Shown: positions 1 to 8,507, counted from the stretch's first letter. The stretch: 64,000 nt of DNA from Streptomyces sp. NBC_01485 (GCF_036227125.1 NZ_CP109435.1:8184001-8248000), one strand, 5' to 3'. Notes: a model not told the origin generated them from the letters alone. Made by a program: numbers and translations.

Positions 1-153
1 GGCGACAGGATGACCACCCCGGAGAACAGCGGTGACGTGGTCGCCCTGCTCTGCCTGCCGGAGGCCGACTGGGTCGCCGGGCAGACCATCACCGTCGACG
101 GCGGCTACCGCCTGTGGGGCGGCATCAGCGGTGGAGGCCGGCGTGCCGAGTGA
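1..153 (+). CDS. Short-chain dehydrogenase/reductase, C-terminal end (partial)
   Basis: Only the last 50 codons lie in the window, and the 5' part is upstream of base 1. The tail reads GDVVALLCLPEADWVAGQTI followed by TVDGGY. This is the usual C-terminal block of FabG-like SDRs (substrate loop, then the conserved G-x-x-x-x-VDGG strand). The likely role is NADPH-dependent ketoreduction. Because it sits directly upstream of a ketosynthase pair, a ketoreductase for the same pathway is the natural inference. Its stop lies inside the start region of the next gene, which suggests translational coupling. Confidence 0.85.
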   Translation, partial: GDRMTTPENSGDVVALLCLPEADWVAGQTITVDGGYRLWGGISGGGRRAE

Positions 154-1471
154 CCGCGGCCCGGACGACGCCCCGGGCCGTACCCCCTACGACGCCTCCG
201 CCGGGATCGTCGTCACCGGCACCGGAGTGATCTCCCCGGCGGGCCTCGGCGCGGCCCGTCTGTGGGAGGCGATGGCGGCCGGCAAGACCTTCTTCGGCAC
301 CGGTGACCACGACGGGCCGGCCCCCGCGCTGCCCTGGCCGACGGCCGCCGTCGACACCTCCGAGATCGGCTGGCCGCAGGGCACCGTCTGGGCCAACGCG
401 GGCAAGTACGCCAATCAGTCCGCCCGTTGGGCCGTCGCGGTGGCCGGGCAGGCGCTGGAACAGGCCGGGATCACGGGGGACACCGAGGACGTGCGCGGCG
501 GCACCGTGATGGCCGTCGGCAGCAGCGGCGACGAACTCAGTGAGGTCATGCCCCGGCTCGCCTCCCGCTTCCGCGACGACCCCCGCCCGCTCGCCAAGTT
601 CCTCCATGACGAGGTCCCCGACTACTCCTACATCCGCGGCATCCCCTCCCAGCTCGGCCAGTTCGTCTGCCTCGCCAGCGGCTTCCGCGGCTCCAACGTC
701 GCCGCCTACGGCGAGTCCGCCGCGGGCGGCACCGGCGCGCTCGCCCTCGCGGTACGGCTGCTGGAGGACGGCGAACTCGACCGGGTCCTGGTGGTCGGCG
801 TGGCCGGCCCGCTGTCCACGACCTCACTGGCCGCCTTCGACGCTCACGAGGCGTTCGGCACCCGCGCCACCGCCGGTGCCGGCCCCTTCGGCACCGGCCG
901 CGCCGGCACCCTCCCCGGCCAGGGCGCCGCCGCCGTGCTGCTGGAACGCGCCGACCGGGCACGGGGCGTACCGCTCGCCCGGTTCCTCGGCTGCGAGGTG
1001 CTGGCCGCCCGCGACCCGCAGAGCGCGTCCGAGTACGCGGTCGACGCGGTCCTCGCCGACGCCCCGCCGCCCGACGCCTGGTGGGCGCACGGCGCCGGCT
1101 CCCGCACCCTGGACGCCGTCGAGGCCCGTACGGTCACCACACGGGCCGGCACCCTGCCGGTCACCGGCTCCAAGGGCACCATCGGCAACGCGTTCGAGTG
1201 CGCGGCGCTCCTCGACACCGCCCTCGCGGTGGAGAGCCTGGCCCGCCGCGAACTCCCCCCGGTCGGCCTGCTCGACCGCCCCGACCCGGCACTGGGCGCG
1301 CTCGACCCGGTCCTCGGCGGACCCCGCCCGCTGGGGGACGGTACGACCGTCCTGCTCACCGCCTTCAACCAGGGGCGCGGCGCGGCGGCGGCGGGGGCGG
1401 CGCTGATCGCGGCGGTGGCCGGCACCGACGGGACAGGCACCGCAGAAGCAGAGGGAGAGGCACCCGCATGA
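131..1471 (+). CDS. Ketosynthase-like chain length factor (KS-beta), no catalytic Cys
   Basis: About 446 aa, with the thiolase-fold ketosynthase N-terminus (IVVTGTGVISPAG). At the nucleophile position the sequence reads AAYGESAAGG (about residue 190) instead of a TAC-S motif, so there is no active-site Cys. The AHG histidine is kept, but the second His motif reads GTIGN instead of GH. Loss of Cys and one His is typical of chain length factors that pair with a KS-alpha. The start is taken as GTG 131 (GTG 143 is also possible), overlapping the SDR by 23 bp. The stop overlaps the next ATG as ATGA. It probably forms a heterodimer with the downstream KS. The product is unknown. Reduced polyene-type or fatty-acyl chains fit the SDR, but this is inference. 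Confidence 0.8.
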   Translation: MEAGVPSDRGPDDAPGRTPYDASAGIVVTGTGVISPAGLGAARLWEAMAAGKTFFGTGDHDGPAPALPWPTAAVDTSEIGWPQGTVWANAGKYANQSARWAVAVAGQALEQAGITGDTEDVRGGTVMAVGSSGDELSEVMPRLASRFRDDPRPLAKFLHDEVPDYSYIRGIPSQLGQFVCLASGFRGSNVAAYGESAAGGTGALALAVRLLEDGELDRVLVVGVAGPLSTTSLAAFDAHEAFGTRATAGAGPFGTGRAGTLPGQGAAAVLLERADRARGVPLARFLGCEVLAARDPQSASEYAVDAVLADAPPPDAWWAHGAGSRTLDAVEARTVTTRAGTLPVTGSKGTIGNAFECAALLDTALAVESLARRELPPVGLLDRPDPALGALDPVLGGPRPLGDGTTVLLTAFNQGRGAAAAGAALIAAVAGTDGTGTAEAEGEAPA

Positions 1472-2853
1472 GTTTCCCGAGTCACGAGAACCCCGGCACC
1501 GAGGATCCCCTGGACCGTCCCGACGACATCGTCATCACCGGCCTGGGCGTGGTCACCCCCATCGGCGGCGACGTCGAGACCTTCTGGTCGGCCAACCTGG
1601 AGGGCCGCTCCGGGATCGTCCTGGAGGAACGGATGGACACCCGGGGCCTGCCCTGCGGCTGGACCGCCGGACTCATCCCGGACGACGTCAAGGACAAGGT
1701 CCGGGCCGGGCACGGCGCCCTCGACCGCTCCTGGGGCGACACCCTGATGCACGCCTGCGTCGAACAGGCCCTCGCCGACGCCGACTTCGCCGGCCGGCCG
1801 CCCGCCGACGGCCCGGCAGCCCTGGTCTACGCCCGGGTCTGGCCCGGCCCCACCGGCTCCTTCCCCCAGGACTACGTCACCCATATGGCGGACCTCGCCG
1901 ACCGCTACGACGCCGTCGGCAACGACGCCGTCGGCATTCTCGAACGCCTCCGCGGCAGGCGTCTCTCCCTGGAGACCCAGGACCTGTCCGCCTTCCCCCG
2001 CGAGATCGCCGAACGCCTCGGCACCGCCGTCCTCCCGGTCCGGCTGGAGGCCACCTGCTCCGGCGGCCTGCGCGCCATCGCCGAGGCGGCCCGGCTGCTT
2101 CGCTCGGGCCGTGCCGAGTACGCGGTCGTCTCAGCCGCCGTGTCCCGTAACACCCCCTATGTGCTCTCCCAGTACGGGCAGTTGATGGCGCTGTCCCGCT
2201 GGAAGGGCGACCCGGGGCAGGCGTCCATGCCGTTCGACAAGCGCCGTACCGGCATGGTCATCAACGAGTCGGCGGGCGCCCTCGTCCTGGAGACCGCCGC
2301 GCACGCCGCCCGGCGCGGCATGACCCGTCCGCACGCCGTGATCGGCGGCTGGGGCCTCGCCGTGGACACCGCCCATATGACCGCGCCCCGGGTCGAGATG
2401 ATCGAACGGGTCATGCACACCGCCCTCGCCGAGGCCGGGGCGGAGCCCGACGACGTCGACTCGGTCAACGCGCACGGCACCTCCACCCGCCTCAACGACG
2501 TCACCGAGGCCCGCGCCCTGCACCAGGTGTTCGGCGAGCGCATGGCCGAGATCGACGTCTGCGCCGTCAAGTCGCTCACCGGGCACGGCTCGGCGGCCTC
2601 CGGCGTGGTGGAGACCGCGGTCGCCGCGCTGACCCTGTGCCGGGGCGTCGTACCGCCGGTGGTGACCTGCACGGAACCCGACCCGGCGTGCGGGGTCAAG
2701 ACCTCGCTCACCCCGGTACGGCGCCCGGTCGCCGCGGTGCTGAAGAACTCCTTCGGCTTCGGCGGCCAGTACGCGTCGATGCTGTTCCGCCGGCCCGCGA
2801 CGCCCCGCCCGGCGCCCGGGCAGGCACCGTCGCACGAGCCCCAGCCGGCATGA
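1468..2853 (+). CDS. Beta-ketoacyl synthase (KS-alpha)
   Basis: 461 aa. The N-terminus has IVITGLGVVTPIGGD. The complete Claisen-condensation triad is visible: Cys197 in LEATCSGGLRA, His336 in VNAHGTSTRLND and His373 in LTGHGSAASG. The protein would extend an ACP-bound acyl chain by decarboxylative condensation with malonyl-ACP. Coupling to the Cys-less partner through an ATGA overlap suggests a KS/CLF heterodimer. The order here (CLF before KS) is the reverse of classical aromatic type II clusters. FabF-like fatty-acid synthase paralogues are the main alternative. Confidence 0.88.
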   Translation: MSFPSHENPGTEDPLDRPDDIVITGLGVVTPIGGDVETFWSANLEGRSGIVLEERMDTRGLPCGWTAGLIPDDVKDKVRAGHGALDRSWGDTLMHACVEQALADADFAGRPPADGPAALVYARVWPGPTGSFPQDYVTHMADLADRYDAVGNDAVGILERLRGRRLSLETQDLSAFPREIAERLGTAVLPVRLEATCSGGLRAIAEAARLLRSGRAEYAVVSAAVSRNTPYVLSQYGQLMALSRWKGDPGQASMPFDKRRTGMVINESAGALVLETAAHAARRGMTRPHAVIGGWGLAVDTAHMTAPRVEMIERVMHTALAEAGAEPDDVDSVNAHGTSTRLNDVTEARALHQVFGERMAEIDVCAVKSLTGHGSAASGVVETAVAALTLCRGVVPPVVTCTEPDPACGVKTSLTPVRRPVAAVLKNSFGFGGQYASMLFRRPATPRPAPGQAPSHEPQPA

Positions 2854-3593
2854 GCGCCGCGGCCGTGGACCGGCTGGACCACGAGGAGATCGAACCGGCC
2901 GGGCGCCACCTCGCCACCGTGGTGTGGCTGCACGGCATCGGCCAGGTCCCCGGCGACCTGGCCGAGGTGGCCGGCCGGCTGCGGCTCGCGGAGGCGGGCG
3001 TGCGCGGGGTCTTCCCGCGAGCGCCCGTCACCGCGCCCAGCCTCCTCACCGGACTCCCGGTGACCTGCTGGTTCCCCCAGAGCGTGCTGGCGATCGACCG
3101 TATCGACACCGAGGGCCTGCACGCGGTACGCCGCCCGCTCGCCGCCCTGCTCACCGGGGAGGCCGAGCGGATCGGCGCGGACCGGGTCCTGCTCGCCGGC
3201 TTCTCCCAGGGCGCCACCGTCGCCCTCACCCTCGCGCTGTCCCACCCCGAGCCCCTGGCGGGCGCCGCCCTGTACGCCCCCTACCTGCCCCCCGACCTGC
3301 CCGCACTGCTCGACGGAGGGCGCCCGCACCCGGCCAACGCCGGGCTCCCGGTGTGGATCGGGCACGGGGCGCGGGACTGGGTCGTCCCGGAGAGCAGCGG
3401 CGAGAGCCTGCGCGACCTCCTCCGCTCCTGGGGCCACCCGGTGACCTGGCAGCGCTACGCCGACGGCCACGAACCCTTCGCGGGGGTACGGGCCTCACTG
3501 CCGGCCTTCCTCACCAAAGCCCTCGACACCCCCGTACCACACGTCCCGGGCCCGCCCCGTCTCCCCCCGAGCCGCCGGCCCGGACTGGACTGA
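2850..3593 (+). CDS. Serine esterase / phospholipase-carboxylesterase family hydrolase
   Basis: 247 aa alpha/beta hydrolase resembling the acyl-protein thioesterase/carboxylesterase family. The nucleophile elbow is GFSQG with Ser119. The acid is probably in GARDWVVP and the histidine in YADGHEPF. WLHGIGQ near residue 30 is the oxyanion-hole strand. It starts by an ATGA overlap with the KS gene, so it is made together with the ketosynthases. Release or editing of acyl thioesters from the pathway is a reasonable inference. A general esterase cannot be excluded. The C-terminal 25 residues are Pro-rich. Confidence 0.75.
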   Translation: MSAAAVDRLDHEEIEPAGRHLATVVWLHGIGQVPGDLAEVAGRLRLAEAGVRGVFPRAPVTAPSLLTGLPVTCWFPQSVLAIDRIDTEGLHAVRRPLAALLTGEAERIGADRVLLAGFSQGATVALTLALSHPEPLAGAALYAPYLPPDLPALLDGGRPHPANAGLPVWIGHGARDWVVPESSGESLRDLLRSWGHPVTWQRYADGHEPFAGVRASLPAFLTKALDTPVPHVPGPPRLPPSRRPGLD

Positions 3594-3595
3594 CA

Positions 3596-3832
3596 GTGAC
3601 CGCTTCCGGCTTCATGACGGTCACGACCTTCACGACGGGCCCGGCGTACGGCGTACCGGGGGAGTGGACGCTGCCGCGACCAGCGTCGGACGGCCCGTAC
3701 ACGGCGACGATCGCTGTACCGCGGGACGTCCGTACCGGAGACGACAAGGACTGGAAGGTTGTCGAGATTGTCCGCACCGATTTCAACGATGCCGTCGGCC
3801 ATGCCGTCGACCAAGCCGTCGACCACGGCTGA
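3596..3832 (+). CDS. Small hypothetical protein (78 aa, doubtful)
   Basis: An open frame begins with GTG two bases after the esterase stop and ends in the zone where the acyltransferase frame opens. It encodes TVTTFTTGPAYG, then a Lys/Asp segment DDKDWKVVEIVRTDF and an AVGHAVDQAVDHG tail built from short GC-rich repeats. I do not recognise it. Third-position bias is only moderate, and the overlap with a possible start of the next gene makes it uncertain. It may be a leader region rather than a gene. Confidence 0.3.
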   Translation: MTASGFMTVTTFTTGPAYGVPGEWTLPRPASDGPYTATIAVPRDVRTGDDKDWKVVEIVRTDFNDAVGHAVDQAVDHG

Positions 3833-4835
3833 TCCTGTATCCGGGCGGGTGCCGGTGCCGGGGGCGGTGGTCCCCGCGACCGCCCTCCTCTTCCCCGGCC
3901 AGGGTGCCCAGCGGCCCGGGATGGGCGAGCCGTGGCGGGACACCGCGCACTGGAAGGTGGTCGACCAGCTGTCCGAGGCCTGCGACCGCGACCTCGGCCG
4001 GCTGCTGCTGCACGCCGACGCCGCCGAACTGACCCGGACGGACAACGCCCAGATCGCCACGTTCACCCTGGAGATGGTGATCCTCGACGCGCTCGACACG
4101 GCCGTCGGCGGTGCCCGGCCGGCCGTGTGCGCCGGGCACAGCCTGGGCGAGTTCGCCGCGCTGACCGCCGCCGGGGTGCTCACCCTGGAGGACGCCGGCC
4201 GGCTGGTCTCCGAACGCGGCGCCGCTATGGCGGAGGCGGCCCGCCGGGTGCCCGGAACCATGGCCGTGCTGGTCGGACCCGGTGTCGCCGCCCACGCCGA
4301 GCGGCTCGCCGCCCGGCTGCGGGCCGGTGCCGAGGCGCAGATCTGGGTCGCCAACCTCAACGGCCCCGCCCAGGTCGTGGTCTCCGGCACCGCCGACGCC
4401 GTCGCCGCGCTGGCCGAGGAGGCGGAGGCGGCGGGCACGCGGGCGGTCCGCATCCCGGTCGGCGGGGCCTTCCACACCCCGCTGATGGCGGCGGCACGCC
4501 CCCGCCTCGCCGCCGCTGTCTCCGCCGTCGCGCTGCACCCCGCGCACTGCCCGGTGATCGCCAACGTAGACGCCCGCGCTCACCGGAGCGACCCCGAACG
4601 CTGGCGGGACCTGATGCTGCGGCACCTGGTCATGCCAGTGCGCTGGGCGGGCTCGATGCGCACCCTCGCCGCGGTGGCCCGGGGCCCGCTGCGGCTGGCC
4701 GAACTCGGTCCCGGCAGCACGCTCAGCGGACTCGCCCGCCGCCTGCTGCCCCCGGAGGTGCCAGTCCGTTCGGTCGCCACCCCGGACCAGTTGGCGGCCC
4801 TGGTATCCGACTGGTGGCCGGCGGACGCAGCCTGA
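3789..4835 (+). CDS. Malonyl-CoA:ACP acyltransferase (FabD-like)
   Basis: An acyltransferase of about 328-348 aa. The core begins at ALLFPGQGAQRPGMGEPW. The active-site Ser is in CAGHSLGEFAALTAAG, the carboxylate-binding Arg is in SERGAAM and the His is in GGAFHTPLM. GQVVV-type loops follow (NGPAQVVVSGT). It loads malonyl units onto ACP. With the upstream KS, CLF and SDR it completes the chain-extension set, but no ACP is in view. The start is ambiguous. ATG 3789, ATG 3801 and GTG 3849 are in frame, and GTG 3849 leaves the shortest leader before the conserved core. Confidence 0.88.
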   Translation: MPSAMPSTKPSTTADPVSGRVPVPGAVVPATALLFPGQGAQRPGMGEPWRDTAHWKVVDQLSEACDRDLGRLLLHADAAELTRTDNAQIATFTLEMVILDALDTAVGGARPAVCAGHSLGEFAALTAAGVLTLEDAGRLVSERGAAMAEAARRVPGTMAVLVGPGVAAHAERLAARLRAGAEAQIWVANLNGPAQVVVSGTADAVAALAEEAEAAGTRAVRIPVGGAFHTPLMAAARPRLAAAVSAVALHPAHCPVIANVDARAHRSDPERWRDLMLRHLVMPVRWAGSMRTLAAVARGPLRLAELGPGSTLSGLARRLLPPEVPVRSVATPDQLAALVSDWWPADAA

Positions 4836-5004
4836 CCGGGCCCGCCACCCGAGTCTGCCCGGGGCCTTCTTCTTCGCGGCCCGCCTGCTTGATCGCCTCG
4901 CGCCGCGCCATGCCGGGCCTCTTCTTCGGCTGCCGGCCACGTGCCGCCTTGGCGGCCTTCTGCGCCGGGGTCTGTCCGACGGGCGGACCGTGGAACCATC
5001 GCAC
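4723..5004 (-). CDS. Possible small basic protein (doubtful)
   Basis: A minus-strand frame of up to 93 codons begins MRWFHGPPVGQTPAQKAAKA and continues with a Lys/Arg-rich helical stretch (QPKKRPGMARREAIKQAG). Codons in roughly 4845-4990 prefer G/C at the third position, which is why I list it. The 3' part is antisense to the acyltransferase gene and is unlikely to be functional. I recognise no family. Apart from this, the interval between the acyltransferase and the sigma gene holds nothing I can support. Confidence 0.2.
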   Translation of the reverse strand: MRWFHGPPVGQTPAQKAAKAARGRQPKKRPGMARREAIKQAGREEEGPGQTRVAGPVRLRPPATSRIPGPPTGPGWRPNGLAPPGAAGGGRVR

Positions 5005-5121
5005 CGCGTACGGCCGCGCGCGGTGCTCTCACCTCGTACCCCGCTGTGAGTCGGGCACGCAGCCTGTGGATTCGCCCAACCTCGCGAGACATGCGCGACC
5101 CCGCTGCCAGGATCAGGCGCC

Positions 5122-5946
5122 ATGACCGCAGGGCACGCAGGGCACGCAGGGCACACAGGGCACACAGGGCACACAGGGGATGCAGGGCACGACAAGGCCG
5201 ACAGGCACCGCAGGTCGCAGGACAGCGTCAAGGCCGAGAGGCACCGGGCGCCGCACGGCGCGGGACGCGCGAAGCGGGTCGGTAAGGCGGCAGCGGCCGA
5301 CGCGTCGACGACCGCGCTGGCGCTGGCAGCACGCGGCGGGGACGCGGTGGCCGTGGAAGGGTTCGTGCGCGCCCTGCACCGGGACGTGGTGCGGTACGTC
5401 GCCCATCTCAGCGCCGATCCGCAGGCGGCGGACGATCTGGCGCAGGACACGTTCCTGCGGGCGCTCAGCGGTCTGCACCGGTTCGAGGGGCGTTCCTCGG
5501 CGCGGACGTGGCTGCTGTCCATCGCACGCCGGGCGGTGATGGACAGTCACCGGTCCGCCGCCGCCCGGCCGCGTCTGTCGGACGCGGCCGACTGGCAGAC
5601 CGCCGTCGAACTGGCCCAGCCGCGCGGGCTGCCCGGCTTCGACGACGGTGTCGTCCTGCGGGATCTGCTGGCCGCGCTGCCCGAGGACCGGCGGGAGGCG
5701 TTCGTGCTGACCCAGATGCTGGGCCTGCCCTACGCGGAGGCGGCCGCGGTGAGCGGCGTCCCGGTCGGCACCGTCCGCTCACGCGTGGCCCGCGCCCGCG
5801 CCACCCTGGCCGCCCTGCTCGCCGAGGCGGGAGAGGACGGGGGAGAGGACGCGGGAGGGGAGTCGGTCAGCGCGGGCCCCGCAGGCCCCGTAGCTCGTCG
5901 ATCTTCATCAGCCGGGCCAGGCCGAGGTAGACCAGGCCGAGGGTGA
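5122..5946 (+). CDS. ECF-type sigma-70 family RNA polymerase sigma factor
   Basis: About 274 aa. Region 2 reads FVRALHRDVVRYVAHLSADP followed by the core-binding ADDLAQDTFLRAL. RTWLLSIARRAVMD closes region 2. Region 4 ends with EAFVLTQMLGLPYAEAAAVS and the helix-turn-helix VPVGTVRSRVARARATL. The N-terminal 45 residues are an unusual Gly-His-Ala/Thr repeat plus basic sequence, so the natural start may be further in. No anti-sigma gene is adjacent. The 3' end runs about 80 bp into the convergent MurJ-like gene. The promoters it recognises cannot be deduced here. Confidence 0.85.
   Translation: MTAGHAGHAGHTGHTGHTGDAGHDKADRHRRSQDSVKAERHRAPHGAGRAKRVGKAAAADASTTALALAARGGDAVAVEGFVRALHRDVVRYVAHLSADPQAADDLAQDTFLRALSGLHRFEGRSSARTWLLSIARRAVMDSHRSAAARPRLSDAADWQTAVELAQPRGLPGFDDGVVLRDLLAALPEDRREAFVLTQMLGLPYAEAAAVSGVPVGTVRSRVARARATLAALLAEAGEDGGEDAGGESVSAGPAGPVARRSSSAGPGRGRPGRG
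5131..5193 (+). repeat. Seven 9-bp tandem units at the start of the sigma-factor gene
   Basis: Units are close to GGGCACGCA/GGGCACACA, and the last two units are diverged. They encode repeated Gly-His-Ala/Thr at residues 4-24 of the predicted protein. The period is a multiple of three, so copy-number change would keep the frame. Alternatively the repeat is leader sequence and the true start lies downstream. Confidence 0.9.
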
Positions 5947-7501
5947 GGATGCCGGCCGCCAGGGCCGTCGCCGTCGGCAGGGTGCCGTCGCCGAGCGTGG
6001 CCGCGCAGGCCCGGTCGGCCGCCCAGCCCAAGAGGGCGGCCAGGCCCGCCGCGGCGGTCAGCTTCGTGTACGTGCGCCGCAGCGCGCCGTCGTCCAGCCG
6101 GCCGCCGGTCCGTCTGCGCAGGAGCCGTGCGGTGAGGGCGAGTCCGGCCAGGTAGGACACGGTGTAGGCCCCGGCCATACCGGTGACCGCCCAGCGGTCG
6201 GGCAGCAGCAGATGGCAGGCGGTGGCCAGGACGATGTTGACCGCCGCGATCCAGACCGCCATGAAGAACGGGGTGCGGGTGTCCTCGAAGGCGTAGAAGC
6301 CGCGCAGCAACACGTACTGCGCGGAGAACGGGATCAGGCCGAGCCCGAACGCCTGGAGCATGTGCCCGAGCGGCTGCGCCGAGGCCGCGTCGGCCGCGCC
6401 GTGCGCGAACAGGAGCGTGGAGAGGTGCGGACCGAGCGCCAGGAACAGGAACGCGGCCGGGACGATCACGACCCCGCTCACCCGCAGCCCGCGCGACAGG
6501 TCCGCGCGCACGTCCGCGATCCGCCCCTCGGCCACGGCACGGCTCATCCGGGGCAGCAGCGCCGTCACCAGGGAGACGGTGACCACCGACTGCGGCAGCA
6601 TCCAGATGGTCTGCGCGTACGTGTACGCCGTGTAGCCCGCGCCGGAGGTAGGCAGTCTCTGGTCGACCGCGTTCGCGTAGTTGGTGACCACCGTCAGCGA
6701 CACCAGGTTCGTCAGCACCAGCAGCAGGGTCCACTTGGCGGCGTGGACACCGGAACCCAGGCCCGAGCCGCGCCAGTCGAACCGCGGGCGGAAACGGAAC
6801 CCGGCGGCCCGCGCGAACGGGACCAGCGCGAGGGCCTGCACCGCGATGCCCACGGTCGTCCCGACTCCCAGCAGGCGCACCTGGGCGTCGGTGATGTCCG
6901 CGACCTGCGTCGGCACGGTCATCAGGCCGAGATAGACGCCGAACATGCCCAGCAGGACGACGTTGTTGAGGACCGGCGTCCACATCATCGCGCCGAACCG
7001 CTCGCGGGCGTTGAGGACTTGGCCGTAGATGTTGAACAGGCCGTAGAAGAAGATCTGCGGGAGCAGGAAGCGCGCGAAGACCACGGTGAGGCGGTACGCG
7101 TCGTGGTTGTCCGGGGTGTCGCGCAGGTACACCGATACGATCTGCGGGGCCGCCCACACCGCCAGCACGGTGCCCACGGCGAGGACGGACACGACCAGGG
7201 TGACGAGCCGCTGCTCGTAGGCCCGGCCGCCGTCCGGGTGGGTGGCCCGCGCCCGTACCAGCTGCGGCACCAGCACGGCGTTCAGCGCGCCGCCTATGAG
7301 CAGGGTGTACAGGCTGGTCGGCACGGTGTTCGCCGTGTTGTACGTGGTGGCCAGCAGGCCGGTGCCCAGGGCCGCCGCCTGGAGCACCTGCCGGATCAGG
7401 CCCGTGGCCCGGGACACCACCGTGCCCAGCGCCATCAGTACCGACGACCGCGCCGCCCCGCCGGAACGCTTCCCTACTCGCTCTTCTGTCGTCGCCCCCA
7501 T
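5867..7501 (-). CDS. murJ: MurJ/MviN-like lipid II flippase family membrane protein
   Basis: 544 aa, polytopic, with the family N-terminus SSVLMALGTVVSRATGLIRQ and repeated hydrophobic segments along the whole length (about 13-14 predicted helices). MurJ proteins flip undecaprenyl-linked peptidoglycan precursors across the cytoplasmic membrane. Streptomyces genomes usually carry more than one paralogue, so this may be an accessory copy. It is the last gene of a close minus-strand train (17 bp after the ferredoxin-like gene). Its 3' end overlaps the convergent sigma gene. Confidence 0.85.
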   Translation of the reverse strand: MGATTEERVGKRSGGAARSSVLMALGTVVSRATGLIRQVLQAAALGTGLLATTYNTANTVPTSLYTLLIGGALNAVLVPQLVRARATHPDGGRAYEQRLVTLVVSVLAVGTVLAVWAAPQIVSVYLRDTPDNHDAYRLTVVFARFLLPQIFFYGLFNIYGQVLNARERFGAMMWTPVLNNVVLLGMFGVYLGLMTVPTQVADITDAQVRLLGVGTTVGIAVQALALVPFARAAGFRFRPRFDWRGSGLGSGVHAAKWTLLLVLTNLVSLTVVTNYANAVDQRLPTSGAGYTAYTYAQTIWMLPQSVVTVSLVTALLPRMSRAVAEGRIADVRADLSRGLRVSGVVIVPAAFLFLALGPHLSTLLFAHGAADAASAQPLGHMLQAFGLGLIPFSAQYVLLRGFYAFEDTRTPFFMAVWIAAVNIVLATACHLLLPDRWAVTGMAGAYTVSYLAGLALTARLLRRRTGGRLDDGALRRTYTKLTAAAGLAALLGWAADRACAATLGDGTLPTATALAAGILTLGLVYLGLARLMKIDELRGLRGPR

Positions 7502-7518
7502 CGGGCCAACCTACGACA

Positions 7519-7962
7519 TCAAGATCGGCGGGTCCCAACCCGGCCCTTGCGGGCGGGAGTTGGCGGCTTGATGAACTGGAGTTCCAGGGTCACCGGCGGT
7601 GTGGCCAGGCCGGGGCCGCCCGCCGCCGCCCAGGTCAGGATCTCCTCGGTGCAGTCGTCGTCCATGGCGAAGCCGACCCAGGTGGCCCGGCCGCCCGCCC
7701 GGCGGCCGGTGGCCGAGGGCTGGACGACGATGACGTTCGCCTGGTCGCAGGGGCCGAGGCAGTCCGTCGTACGGACCTGGAAGCCGCCGCCCGAAGCGGC
7801 CGCGGCGGCGCGCAGCCGTTCCAGTTGCCAGGCGTGGTCGAAGCCGGGGTGTTTGCGCACGTCGCCGCAGCAGCAGCCCCTGCACACCACCAGGGTGCAG
7901 GGGCGGCTTCCCGCGGCTCCGATCAGTGCTCGCTGGGCGGGTGGTCGCTGAGCGGGAACCAT
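7519..7962 (-). CDS. Thioredoxin-like (2Fe-2S) ferredoxin domain protein
   Basis: 147 aa. Cysteines occur in CRGCCCGDVRKH near the N-terminus and in DCLGPCDQANVIVV. This C-x(many)-C plus C-x3-C arrangement is that of the stand-alone thioredoxin-fold 2Fe-2S ferredoxins. It probably transfers electrons or senses redox, and its partner is unknown. ATG 7962 lies five bases after the stop of the NUDIX gene, which supports co-translation. Confidence 0.75.
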   Translation of the reverse strand: MVPAQRPPAQRALIGAAGSRPCTLVVCRGCCCGDVRKHPGFDHAWQLERLRAAAAASGGGFQVRTTDCLGPCDQANVIVVQPSATGRRAGGRATWVGFAMDDDCTEEILTWAAAGGPGLATPPVTLELQFIKPPTPARKGRVGTRRS

Positions 7963-7967
7963 GCCGG

Positions 7968-8507
7968 TCAGGAGGCCGAGAGGCCCACGTGGGCCAGGGC
8001 CTGCCGGAGCAGGAACCCGTGCCCGCCCGGCATCTCGCTCTGTACCGCCGGCGACGCGGCCTCCTCCGGGCTGAACCACACCAGGTCCAGCGCGTCCTGC
8101 CGGGGGCGGCAGTCGCCGGTCACCGGCACGATGTAGGCCAGCGACACCGCGTGCTGCCGGGGGTCGTGGTACGGGGTCATGCCGTGCGTCGGGAAGTACT
8201 CGGCCACCGTGAACGGCTGGAGCGAGGTCGGCACCCGGGGCAGCGCCACCGGGCCGAGGTCCTTCTCCAGGTGGCGCAGCAGGGCGTCCCGGACGCGCTC
8301 GTGGTGCAGGACCCGGCCGGAGACCAGGGTGCGGTTGACATTGCCGTCCGGTCCGATCCGCAGCAGGAGGCCGATGCTGGTGACTTCGCCGCTGTCGTCG
8401 ACGCGCACGGGCACGGCCTCGACGTACAGGATCGGCATACGGGCGCGCGCCATCTCGAGCTCGTCGGAGCTCAGCCAACCCGGCGTTGTTTCGGTCAAGT
8501 CAGACAT
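7968..8507 (-). CDS. NUDIX hydrolase family protein (DUF4916-like)
   Basis: 179 aa. It begins MSDLTETTPGWLSSDELEMA and ends with LDLVWFSPEEAASPAVQSEM, HGFLLRQALAHVGL. The overall shape is that of the actinobacterial NUDIX-like family recorded as DUF4916. I do not see a canonical GX5EX7REUXEEXGU box, so catalysis on nucleoside diphosphates is uncertain. A TATGAT hexamer lies six bases before the ATG, so the transcript may be leaderless. Confidence 0.75.
   Translation of the reverse strand: MSDLTETTPGWLSSDELEMARARMPILYVEAVPVRVDDSGEVTSIGLLLRIGPDGNVNRTLVSGRVLHHERVRDALLRHLEKDLGPVALPRVPTSLQPFTVAEYFPTHGMTPYHDPRQHAVSLAYIVPVTGDCRPRQDALDLVWFSPEEAASPAVQSEMPGGHGFLLRQALAHVGLSAS

Noticed and set aside
4836..4862. 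CCGGGC/GCCCGG hairpin after the acyltransferase
   Set aside because: The stem is only 6 bp with a 15-nt loop, too weak to call a terminator.
3783..5522. 579-codon minus-strand frame opposite the acyltransferase and sigma genes
   Set aside because: It has low-complexity composition and no ribosome site, while the opposite strand carries clear domains.
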